Position numbers and translations under genes: made by a program. The notes beneath the pieces were generated by a model. The model searched no databases. It was not told where the DNA came from and worked only from the letters and a program-made list of their open reading frames with translations. Positions 1-6,803 of a stretch of DNA of 21,964 nucleotides are shown here, one piece after another (positions within the stretch are counted from its first letter, which is position 1; each line of letters starts with the position of its first letter). The stretch comes from Clostridia bacterium (GTDB lineage Bacteria; Bacillota; Clostridia; Christensenellales; Pumilibacteraceae): positions 1 through 21,964 of the forward strand of contig JAFTMM010000093.1 of assembly GCA_017452405.1 (NCBI GenBank). Reading direction: 5' to 3'.

Positions 1-1650
1 GGTAGTAGGAGCATAGAAGGTGTGAATCTTAGCCGTCTGGTTGGAGTAGTGCTCGAATGCAGAGGTAGAGAAGAAAGCGCTCGATCCGGTTTCTTCTTCA
101 GAATCGTCTGCGGCTTCACCCTCTTCACCTTCTTCCGTTTCACCTGCCCCGGTAGCCATCATACCGTATACTCTACCGTAGTTGTAATCAAGAAGCGTAG
201 ACGAACCGGTACTATCATCATATACCTTGGTCTGAACTACTTCATCACCTAAAGCCTCGATACGATAGAATCCGTCAGCCTTAGATGCTACTACGCAAGG
301 CATAGAGCCGTATTCGGTGTCAACGGGAACGATTACCGTAAGGTCGGAAGCGTCAAAGCTGAGAGTTTTAAGATATTCTTTCTCGCCAGCAAGAGAAGCT
401 TCTTCGCCTTTAACGGTCTTATAAACGGCGTTACGTTGAGCGTAAACGTCCGTACATTCGAGCGCAGTCTTTCCGCCGGTCAAGTCGTTTTTATAATAAA
501 GATAATCTTCGGTAGATCCTACAATACTGATGCTACCAACGGTATTATTGAGAATTACGTTACGATTCTCTCCGTTAGGGCTGATCATTTCGAGAAGCTG
601 TCCACTTACCTTTTCGTTATCCTTTGCCGTGCGGGTAAAGTAAACGTAATCGTTAATATTATTATAATACTCCGTTTCAGAAAGTTCGGACTTTGCAAAA
701 GCGGTGGGATCGTAAGTTTCATTTTCAGGGAAATATACGGAATCTACTCCACTTACGATTTCAACCGTTTCACCTGCCGAAGTTCCGTTAATTTCGGTGG
801 AAAGGAGGAAACCGGTCTTAATTCCGTCTTCTTCGTCCTCTGCATTTGCAAAGTATGTTTCCTTCGTCAGAAGATAAACACTATCGCCACGTTTAACGAA
901 AGAATACGGGATAGCAGTGTTCGCTTCTTTCGTTACGTAAAGCTGAGAAAGAGAATCGTTTGCGATATTGTAAGCGTAGAACTCTGCTCTTTCATACTGA
1001 ACTTCACCCGCGCTGTTTCTGTCGTTATCCGGTGTAGCAAAGTAGATAATTCCGTCGTAAATCCAAAAACCACCAACGTAGCCAGCAGTACCGATTTTTT
1101 TGCTTACCAACTGTTCTACCTTAATTCTATATTCGGATTTTTCGTTATTGGTAGGAACTAAATTCTGAACGAGATCTCCGTTTTCGTCAAGTACGCGCGC
1201 TTCTTCGCCGTTCTCGGGATCGCCGATCTGATATTCGTGAAGTTCTACGAAATCTTTCTTTTCGTATTCAAAGTCAAGTACGTCACGAAGAGCTGCCGTT
1301 TCCGTGATATTATAGTCAACTTTACCGTCTGCGGTAAGGTTTCTTTCCTCTTTTTCCGCATCAGTGAGCTTAACACGCGAGTCAGTTATCTTAGCGCGGT
1401 ATAATCCACCTTTGATTACCCTGCCGTTGGCATTTGTTTTGCCCGATTCGTCAGCAAAATCGGTAACGCCGTTTATGAAATAAACGTAGTCGCCGTACTG
1501 AACGACAGATCCGCCGTTGGAATACACCACGGTTTCGGCAGGCGTTGCGCCATCATCATCTGCGGGAGCGCAAGCAGTAAACGTCAGCGATGCAATGAAT
1601 AACGTTGCGCTTAAAAGCAATGCTAAGAGAGTCTTGATTTTCGTCTTCAT
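1..1650 (-). CDS. Secreted lipoprotein with propeller-like repeats, C-terminus beyond window edge
   Basis: The minus-strand frame is open from an ATG at 1650 to the left edge (550 codons, 3' end missing). Residues 1-27 form a lipoprotein signal peptide: Lys-rich start, hydrophobic core, and lipobox F-T-A-C with Cys27 as the predicted lipidated residue. The mature part repeats a short motif of the type 'G-D-Y-V-Y-F-x-N' or 'D-G-I-I-Y-F-A' (for example YGDYVYFING, YDGIIYFATP, RGDSVYLLTK, NDYVYFTRTA). This resembles the DUF5050-type beta-propeller repeats of clostridial surface proteins, but the family assignment is an inference. An acidic Glu-rich stretch lies near residues 510-525. A GGAG-type ribosome binding site (1665-1669) sits rather far, about 15 bases, from the start. 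Only 40 bases and no terminator separate it from the GH2 gene upstream, so the two are probably co-transcribed. The exact function is unknown. Confidence 0.8.
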   Translation of the reverse strand, partial: MKTKIKTLLALLLSATLFIASLTFTACAPADDDGATPAETVVYSNGGSVVQYGDYVYFINGVTDFADESGKTNANGRVIKGGLYRAKITDSRVKLTDAEKEERNLTADGKVDYNITETAALRDVLDFEYEKKDFVELHEYQIGDPENGEEARVLDENGDLVQNLVPTNNEKSEYRIKVEQLVSKKIGTAGYVGGFWIYDGIIYFATPDNDRNSAGEVQYERAEFYAYNIANDSLSQLYVTKEANTAIPYSFVKRGDSVYLLTKETYFANAEDEEDGIKTGFLLSTEINGTSAGETVEIVSGVDSVYFPENETYDPTAFAKSELSETEYYNNINDYVYFTRTAKDNEKVSGQLLEMISPNGENRNVILNNTVGSISIVGSTEDYLYYKNDLTGGKTALECTDVYAQRNAVYKTVKGEEASLAGEKEYLKTLSFDASDLTVIVPVDTEYGSMPCVVASKADGFYRIEALGDEVVQTKVYDDSTGSSTLLDYNYGRVYGMMATGAGETEEGEEGEAADDSEEETGSSAFFSTSAFEHYSNQTAKIHTFYAPTT

Positions 1651-1690
1651 TTCTTTATATAATTTCTCCGATATTTATCGTATTTGTAAC

Positions 1691-3784
1691 TTATTTAACT
1701 TTGACGGTAAGCTGTCCGCGAAGAAGTTTTTCGCCCGTTGCTTTAACCGTTATTTTGTCTTCACCCGTACTTTTTACTACGAGTAGTGCATGTCCGTTTG
1801 AAACGGCTATGTTATCAGTATAACCGCAATCTCCGTAACCGTCTCCGAGCGCTATAACCTTACCACCGAATACTTCGAAGGTAATTTCGGGAGAGTCGGT
1901 AGTGACTATTCTACCCTCTTTGTCAAGCACCCAAACGTCAAAGAATGCGAGTTCACCTTTACTTGCCCATACGGTGGAAGAACCGCTCAGGACTTTTATC
2001 GCGCGAGGCTTACTCGTTGTCTCAAGCGTTACTCGGCTGATTTCTCTGCCTTTACAGTAACAAACCGCTTCAAGCGTGCCGGGAGCGTAAGATACCTGTG
2101 AGAACGTTGCTACGTACTTATTCAGCCGTCCGGCAAGCTTTCTGCCTACGAGTTTACCGTTTAAGTACAACGCTACGACGTCACCTGCCGTAATAACTTT
2201 TACGTCCACTTTTTCGCCGTCGTCGTAATTCCAATGCTGGCAAGAGCCGAGAGCGCCCTCACCCGTCGTTATGTATGCCGACGTATTACCGAGAAGCACG
2301 GAACGGTAAAGACCGAATATGCGAGGCAAGCAAGTGGAATCCACGTCGCCGAGCGCAAGCGCGCCGTTTTCGGCAGAATCCATTCCGAGGTCGGATAAAT
2401 CGCCCATTACGCCTGCATTTTTTATCATTTCGGTCACGCCCTCGAAATAATCCTTAGGAGGAGTAGCAAGACCGATAACAGGTTTATTAGTATGAGGATA
2501 CGTCTGGTAATAACCGCTATATCCGCAGACGTCAAGCATTTGAGCGAAAGCGTGCGTGCGCTTTGCGAACAAATCGACTTCTCGTCCAAGACGAACAAGC
2601 GCGGTATCGTTAGCGCAATCGTTGATTCGTCCTTCGCTGATTCCCTCTTTTTTAAGTTCCGATTCAAGAGGAGTAAGCTCGCTGAGCGCCGCAGTAATGG
2701 GACGAGAGTAGTCCATCGCGCGCACGACTGCCATAATCTCAGCCTGCTTGTCCGCCCCTGCTCTGCCATAGCTTTCTTCAGGTGCGTTACCTATCGAATA
2801 CATAACTACCGAAGGATGATTGCGGAGAGAGCGAACGGCGGTGGCTACGTTTGAAACGTAGTCCGAAGAAAATCTTGCGTGAGAGTTTCCCTTTCTCGGC
2901 CACGACCAATTATCGAGCAAATCGACTATTACTCTAAGCCCCAGCTCATCCGTCACGGCAAGCGCGTTATCCGAAGGACAACCTATATAGCGCACGGTGT
3001 TGTATCCGAGGTCACGGATTGCCGAAAGCTTACGGCGCTCACCGTCTACGTAGCTCAAGGTTCCGAGTACGCCCGACGAGTGAGGCATTACGCATCCTAC
3101 GAGTTTGTCCGCCACCGAATATTCGCCGTACGTGCAAACGCCAAAGGTCGTCGTAGAGGTATCAAGCACTTCTTCTTTTTCGTCAATCACGCTGACCGAC
3201 ATCGTATATAAATAGGGGGAGGCAAGCGAATATTGTTTCGCGCTACGCACTTTTATAGGAAGCGTAATCGTTCTATCTCCGCCCAAGAAGGTATAAAACT
3301 TCTTTCGTCCGCACACACGTTTTCCGCGTCCGTTCAGAACGTCGAGTTTTAAGCCCAGCTTGCGTTTTTTATCCGATTGGCTACGAACGTCAACCGATAC
3401 CGAGAGAGTAGCTCCCACTTCGTCAAGCGCCGTGGTTATAACTCCGACGCCGTAAGGAAGAATGAAGGTATCCGAATTCGAGGAATGGATTTTAACGTTT
3501 CGATTTACGCTACCGCCTCTATTTAAGCAGAGCTTAATTTCGGAGGTACGGCTCACGTAATCGGAGACGTCAATCAGCGTTCTCTCGCCTTCTGCTCTAC
3601 CGACAAACTGTCCGCTTACGAACAAATCGGCTACGGCTCCATCTACGTCGATAATGACGTTGCCTTTCCCTGTATCGGCGTGAGCGCACAGCGTATCGTC
3701 GGACACAGGCAAACGGCAAGGCAAGGAAACGGTCTCGCCACTTCCAAGGATTTTCCAGTCATTTACCAACTCGATTATTTTCAT
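1691..3784 (-). CDS. Glycoside hydrolase family 2 protein, probable pseudoenzyme
   Basis: This 697-residue protein has the layout of a GH2 beta-galactosidase: an N-terminal jelly-roll sugar-binding region, an immunoglobulin-like sandwich (about residues 110-220), a TIM barrel (about 230-500), and C-terminal DUF4982-like and Ig-like domains. Signatures include R-N-H-P-S-V-V-M-Y-S-I-G-N near residue 325, H-W-N-Y-D-D-G near 515, and V-A-L-Y-L-N-G-K-L-V-G just after. No signal peptide is visible, so it should be cytoplasmic. The acid/base Glu that normally follows the Asn of the S-I-G-N motif is Ala334 (GCA). The nucleophile position, normally Glu in a 'P-V-I-G-S-E-T' type motif, reads G-L-A-T with Ala440. 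Both catalytic acids are therefore apparently lost while the frame is intact, suggesting a non-hydrolytic or regulatory role. The start is supported by GAGGAG about 7 bases upstream and a promoter at 3862-3890. Confidence 0.82.
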   Translation of the reverse strand: MKIIELVNDWKILGSGETVSLPCRLPVSDDTLCAHADTGKGNVIIDVDGAVADLFVSGQFVGRAEGERTLIDVSDYVSRTSEIKLCLNRGGSVNRNVKIHSSNSDTFILPYGVGVITTALDEVGATLSVSVDVRSQSDKKRKLGLKLDVLNGRGKRVCGRKKFYTFLGGDRTITLPIKVRSAKQYSLASPYLYTMSVSVIDEKEEVLDTSTTTFGVCTYGEYSVADKLVGCVMPHSSGVLGTLSYVDGERRKLSAIRDLGYNTVRYIGCPSDNALAVTDELGLRVIVDLLDNWSWPRKGNSHARFSSDYVSNVATAVRSLRNHPSVVMYSIGNAPEESYGRAGADKQAEIMAVVRAMDYSRPITAALSELTPLESELKKEGISEGRINDCANDTALVRLGREVDLFAKRTHAFAQMLDVCGYSGYYQTYPHTNKPVIGLATPPKDYFEGVTEMIKNAGVMGDLSDLGMDSAENGALALGDVDSTCLPRIFGLYRSVLLGNTSAYITTGEGALGSCQHWNYDDGEKVDVKVITAGDVVALYLNGKLVGRKLAGRLNKYVATFSQVSYAPGTLEAVCYCKGREISRVTLETTSKPRAIKVLSGSSTVWASKGELAFFDVWVLDKEGRIVTTDSPEITFEVFGGKVIALGDGYGDCGYTDNIAVSNGHALLVVKSTGEDKITVKATGEKLLRGQLTVKVK

Positions 3785-3861
3785 TCCGCTCTCCTCGATA
3801 GATTGATTTTATCGCCGAAAAGGCACAAGAAAAACTGAGAGCCCATACTCTTAGTCTTACT

Positions 3862-3890
3862 ATTATACAATAACCCCGATTTTCAGTCAA
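3862..3890 (-). promoter_or_regulatory. Sigma-A-type promoter for the GH2 gene
   Basis: On the minus strand the -35 TTGACT (3885-3890) and the perfect -10 TATAAT (3862-3867) are separated by exactly 17 bases. Transcription would start near 3855 and give a leader of about 70 bases ending in the GAGGAG ribosome binding site of the GH2 gene. Confidence 0.75.
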
Positions 3891-3975
3891 GTATTATGCA
3901 ATCGACTTGACAATCTTTTTTAGAAAAAAACTGTAAAGCTTTTATTATGCCCCTCTCATTTTCACTTTTCGTTGG

Positions 3976-5046
3976 CTATAAGACCGACTTGCCCGTCACT
4001 CCGTCCTGATACATAATCCAGAAGCCTTTGCCCGAAGGATCGTTTTCGTCAAGCGCAAGCCATTGGCAATAACCCACGAGATCTGAGGGCGGTGTAGGCG
4101 AATAATCACCGGGCACTCCGTAGCAGAGGTAGCGAACGGGATTTCCTATAACGCCGACGAGATAATATTTTCCCGATTCGTCGTAATCTATTTTAATCCA
4201 CTTTGATTCGGGGAGTATACGTTCCAAACGCTCAAAGCGCGAATTTTTTGAAAACAGACGTTCAAGCTGGTCTTTTACACTCTCATAAAAAGACACGGGC
4301 GGAAGTTCGGTAGGAGCGCGCGACGGAGAATAATCGTCGTCGGTTAAATTTCCACGTTCAGCCTTTTCTTTTTCCTCTTGCCTTTTTGCTTCCTTTTCAC
4401 GCGCTTCTTTATCACGTTGCTCTCGAAAAGCTTCCCTTTCGCTTTCTTCTTTTTTACGCGCTTCTTTTTCGCGCACTTCTTTTTCTATAGATTCGCGCAA
4501 ACTTCGGACGTTTTTCTCCGCTTGCCTGTCGGGCAATATCGTACTTGCGGTTTCTTCGGTTGGTTTAGCTTCAAAATTATCCAAAGGAGTTTCGTCCGCT
4601 ACGAGATTGGAGCGGTAATAATTGACTTCCGCAACCTTACTATCGTCATAGTCGGTTGGAATAATGTCAAAGAAATACTCACCCACGTCTTTGCTTTTTC
4701 TAGAAATACCCAAGCGGTCAAGAGCAAGGCGCACGTCGTCTTCAAGATTACCACGCCAAGGCGAAGGACGGCGAAAACTACCGCTCATAATAAGGTCACC
4801 CGTCAAGTCACCTACCGCAACGCTAAGCAAATCTACGTTTAGGTCTGCCGGAAGACGAAAAGTCTGCGCAGACGTAAGCTTAAACGCGCCGTAACAGTAA
4901 AAGTCCGCGCCCGATCTTATGGCAATTACGCAGTCGTTTTTTACGCTACCGGTCAATACAAGTGCAACGCCGTCCTGACGTCTTTCAATTTTAAGGCATC
5001 CTCTTTGAAGTCCGCCGAGTACGAGTAATCTCTTTTCGTATAGCAT
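3976..5046 (-). CDS. Uncharacterised protein with central charged coiled coil
   Basis: I do not recognise this 356-residue protein by name. The ATG at 5046 (MLYEKRLL...) is preferred over an in-frame ATG ten codons upstream because a strong GGAGGAATT ribosome binding site lies directly before it. Three parts are visible. A compact N-terminal domain of about 95 residues is rich in beta-type patterns and glycine. The central Glu/Lys/Arg-rich stretch (about residues 180-235, with repeated E-K-E-A-R-K type heptads) predicts a long alpha-helix or coiled coil. The aromatic C-terminal domain of about 85 residues has a 'Y-Y-L-V-G-V-I-G-N-P' strand, 'Y-G-V-P-G-D-Y', 'G-Y-C-Q-W-L' and 'G-F-W-I-M-Y-Q-D'. 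No signal peptide or membrane segment is present. The stop is TAG at 3976-3978. It has its own promoter and is not obviously linked to its neighbours. Confidence 0.7.
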   Translation of the reverse strand: MLYEKRLLVLGGLQRGCLKIERRQDGVALVLTGSVKNDCVIAIRSGADFYCYGAFKLTSAQTFRLPADLNVDLLSVAVGDLTGDLIMSGSFRRPSPWRGNLEDDVRLALDRLGISRKSKDVGEYFFDIIPTDYDDSKVAEVNYYRSNLVADETPLDNFEAKPTEETASTILPDRQAEKNVRSLRESIEKEVREKEARKKEESEREAFREQRDKEAREKEAKRQEEKEKAERGNLTDDDYSPSRAPTELPPVSFYESVKDQLERLFSKNSRFERLERILPESKWIKIDYDESGKYYLVGVIGNPVRYLCYGVPGDYSPTPPSDLVGYCQWLALDENDPSGKGFWIMYQDGVTGKSVL

Positions 5047-5155
5047 AATTCCTCCGTCCGCGCCTTTCACGCACATAACATTATATATGACGTGAGAATA
5101 AAAAATTTGACGGAAAAAATATAATTTGAATTTATGCTGACGGATGTACGTTCCT

Positions 5156-5185
5156 ATTCTATCCTCGTAGAATAAACGGAGTCAA
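5156..5185 (-). promoter_or_regulatory. Probable promoter for the 3976-5046 gene, with overlapping inverted repeat
   Basis: The minus strand shows -35 TTGACT (5180-5185), an 18-base spacer and -10 TAGAAT (5156-5161). The -10 is one arm of an inverted repeat, ATTCTA-6-TAGAAT (5156-5173), that could be an operator or chance. The leader would be about 100 bases. A second TATAAT-like box at 5080-5085 has no convincing -35. Confidence 0.5.
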
Positions 5186-5203
5186 GCTGGCAATAATTTG
5201 CCT

Positions 5204-5758
5204 ATGATAAATAACGGAGAAATAGCGCGAGAAATTACGCGTTGCCTGCCTAAGAATAAACAAATCGTAGTTATTGCTATCGGAAGCGACAGAGTAACCG
5301 GAGACTGTCTCGGTCCACTCGTGGGACATATGCTTGCAAATACGGGCATTATCGTATACGGCGATCTCGTTTCGCCGGTAACGGCTTTAAGCGTAGAAGA
5401 AACTTATGACGTAATAAAAAAACGCCACCCGAAGGCGGTCGTTATTGCCGTGGATTCTGCCGTCGGCGCAGATAAAGATATCGGTAAAATAAAAGTTTTG
5501 CCAAAAGGACTTCGTCCTGCTGCAGCAGTTGGACGGCGTATGCCCGTTATCGGCAATATTTCGGTTATAGGTGTCGTTTCGTCTATTACAAACGGCACGA
5601 AAGGACTGGGAGAAGTAAGACTCGGTTACGTTTACCGTATGGCGCGCGCAATATCGCAAGCAATCGCAAGCGCCCTCTCTTCACGAGATTATAAAGTCTT
5701 TAATATTTCAACGAGCGAGTCCGTATCCTCCTCCGTACCTATGGTAATGCGCAGATAA
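5204..5758 (+). CDS. yyaC: YyaC-family (DUF1256) spore protease-like protein
   Basis: The roughly 184-residue protein matches the YyaC/DUF1256 family, a relative of the germination protease and HybD hydrogenase-maturation fold, usually found in spore-forming Bacillota. Family features are the N-terminal strand with I-G-S-D-R-V-T-G-D-C-L-G-P-L-V-G, then V-Y-G-D-L-V-S-P-V, the A-V-V-I-A-V-D-S-A-V-G segment, and I-S-V-I-G-V-V. The two conserved Asp positions (in S-D-R and V-D-S) would ligate metal in this fold. The start is uncertain: ATG at 5204 is chosen, but TTG at 5198 is in frame and neither has a good ribosome binding site. The last 22 codons lie antisense to the 3' end of hisC, so the C-terminal tail is longer than I expect for the family. 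No terminator is seen between these convergent genes. Confidence 0.8.
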   Translation: MINNGEIAREITRCLPKNKQIVVIAIGSDRVTGDCLGPLVGHMLANTGIIVYGDLVSPVTALSVEETYDVIKKRHPKAVVIAVDSAVGADKDIGKIKVLPKGLRPAAAVGRRMPVIGNISVIGVVSSITNGTKGLGEVRLGYVYRMARAISQAIASALSSRDYKVFNISTSESVSSSVPMVMRR

Positions 5759-6744
5759 TCTGCTATGCGAGGCGAGTCGAAACGGCGAACTATTACTCCT
5801 TTTTCGCGAAGAGCATTCTGCACCTCTTTACCGCTCATGGTCGGGTGTTTGGCAAACACGAAATTCGCGTCACTATCGGTAAGGATATAGCCGAGCGCAT
5901 TCAATTCACTTACCAAACGTGCTCTCGTGCGCTTGATCTTTTCAATGCAAAGGTCGAAATAATCAACGTCGAGTACGGACGCGCGCGCCATAGTAGCGGT
6001 AAGAGTATTTACGGTATAACTGTTGAAACAATCTTTTACGGCGCGGAGCGTACTTATAAGTTCTGCGCTCCCTATTGCGTAACCGCATCTTCCACCGGCG
6101 AGGCTACGGCTCTTGGAAAAAGTCTTTACGACGAGTACGTTTTCATACTTCTTCGTAAGCGAAACGAATGAAGGATATTTGGAAAAATCCACGTACGCTT
6201 CGTCAATGATTATTACCTTATCGGGGTATGCTTCGGCAAGACGGCAAAATGCGCTGTCTTCAAGGCTGATGGCAGTAGGCGCGTTGGGATTTGCAAGCAC
6301 TATGCCCGACAAGTCTTTTCCGATATAGTCCTCCACGTCTACGGTAAAGTCGTCCTTTACTGCAATTTCAGCGTAATTGATTTTGTAAAGCGAACAAAAA
6401 ACCTTATAGAACGAGTACGTTACGTCCGGGAAAAGCACGGGAGCAGATTCGCCGTCAAAAAAGGCAGCAAATGCGAGCGATAAAACCTCGTCGCTTCCAT
6501 TGCCCACGAATACGTTTTCTTTTCGAACTCCCTCGACTTCCGCAATTGCTTCACGTAAAGCTTCGGCAGTCGGATCGGGATATAATCTCATTCGTGAAAA
6601 ATCAAAAGACGAAACTTCCGCCACTGATTTAGGTGAAGGCGGATAAGGATTTTCGTTAGTATTTAACTTGATTACCTTACCGCCTTTGGGTTGTTCTCCG
6701 GGAACGTAAGGTACAAGTTTTGATGCAAGTTTGGATTTAAGCAT
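5689..6744 (-). CDS. hisC: Histidinol-phosphate aminotransferase
   Basis: This is a 351-residue fold-type I aminotransferase that uses pyridoxal phosphate. HisC converts imidazole acetol-phosphate and glutamate to histidinol phosphate in histidine biosynthesis. Visible hallmarks are the N-terminal L-N-T-N-E-N-P-Y substrate motif, G-N-G-S-D-E in the cofactor phosphate region, A-N-P-N-A-P-T, D-E-A-Y-V-D-F, and the T-F-S-K-S motif with Lys211 as the Schiff-base lysine. The C-terminal L-R-I-T-I-G-T is also typical. Length is normal. It stands alone without other his genes; close paralogues act on other substrates, so aromatic aminotransferase activity is possible. No clear ribosome binding site precedes the ATG. 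The terminator of the upstream gene ends only 25 bases before the start, so how hisC is transcribed is unclear. Confidence 0.88.
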   Translation of the reverse strand: MLKSKLASKLVPYVPGEQPKGGKVIKLNTNENPYPPSPKSVAEVSSFDFSRMRLYPDPTAEALREAIAEVEGVRKENVFVGNGSDEVLSLAFAAFFDGESAPVLFPDVTYSFYKVFCSLYKINYAEIAVKDDFTVDVEDYIGKDLSGIVLANPNAPTAISLEDSAFCRLAEAYPDKVIIIDEAYVDFSKYPSFVSLTKKYENVLVVKTFSKSRSLAGGRCGYAIGSAELISTLRAVKDCFNSYTVNTLTATMARASVLDVDYFDLCIEKIKRTRARLVSELNALGYILTDSDANFVFAKHPTMSGKEVQNALREKGVIVRRFDSPRIADYLRITIGTEEDTDSLVEILKTL

Positions 6745-6769
6745 AATCAGTAGTTTTTAGTTTTTAATT

Positions 6770-6801
6770 AAAAAACCGACGGTAATTACCGTCGGTTTTT
6801 T
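6770..6801 (-). terminator. Rho-independent terminator of the foldase lipoprotein gene
   Basis: A perfect inverted repeat (CCGACGGTAATTACCGTCGG at 6776-6795) is flanked by A and T tracts, so it can work in both directions. On the minus strand it follows the stop of the 6804-9188 gene and is followed by TTTTTT. Confidence 0.9.
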
Positions 6802-6803
6802 CG

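Noticed and set aside
436..1161. 241-codon open frame on the plus strand
   Set aside because: It is the mirror of the left-edge lipoprotein gene; its translation has no recognisable domain and no ribosome binding site.
3901..3975. Terminator after the coiled-coil gene (AAAGCTTT and a T7 run)
   Set aside because: The only palindrome is a short AT-rich 8-mer without a stable GC stem, so it does not make a credible hairpin.
5047..5076. Upstream ATG for the uncharacterised coiled-coil protein
   Set aside because: The ATG at 5046 is directly preceded by GGAGGAATT, whereas the upstream one has no ribosome binding site.
5156..5173. Inverted repeat ATTCTA-6-TAGAAT as a defined repressor operator
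   Set aside because: It is short and made of -10-like sequence, so it may be coincidental; there is no second copy in the window and no regulator gene nearby.
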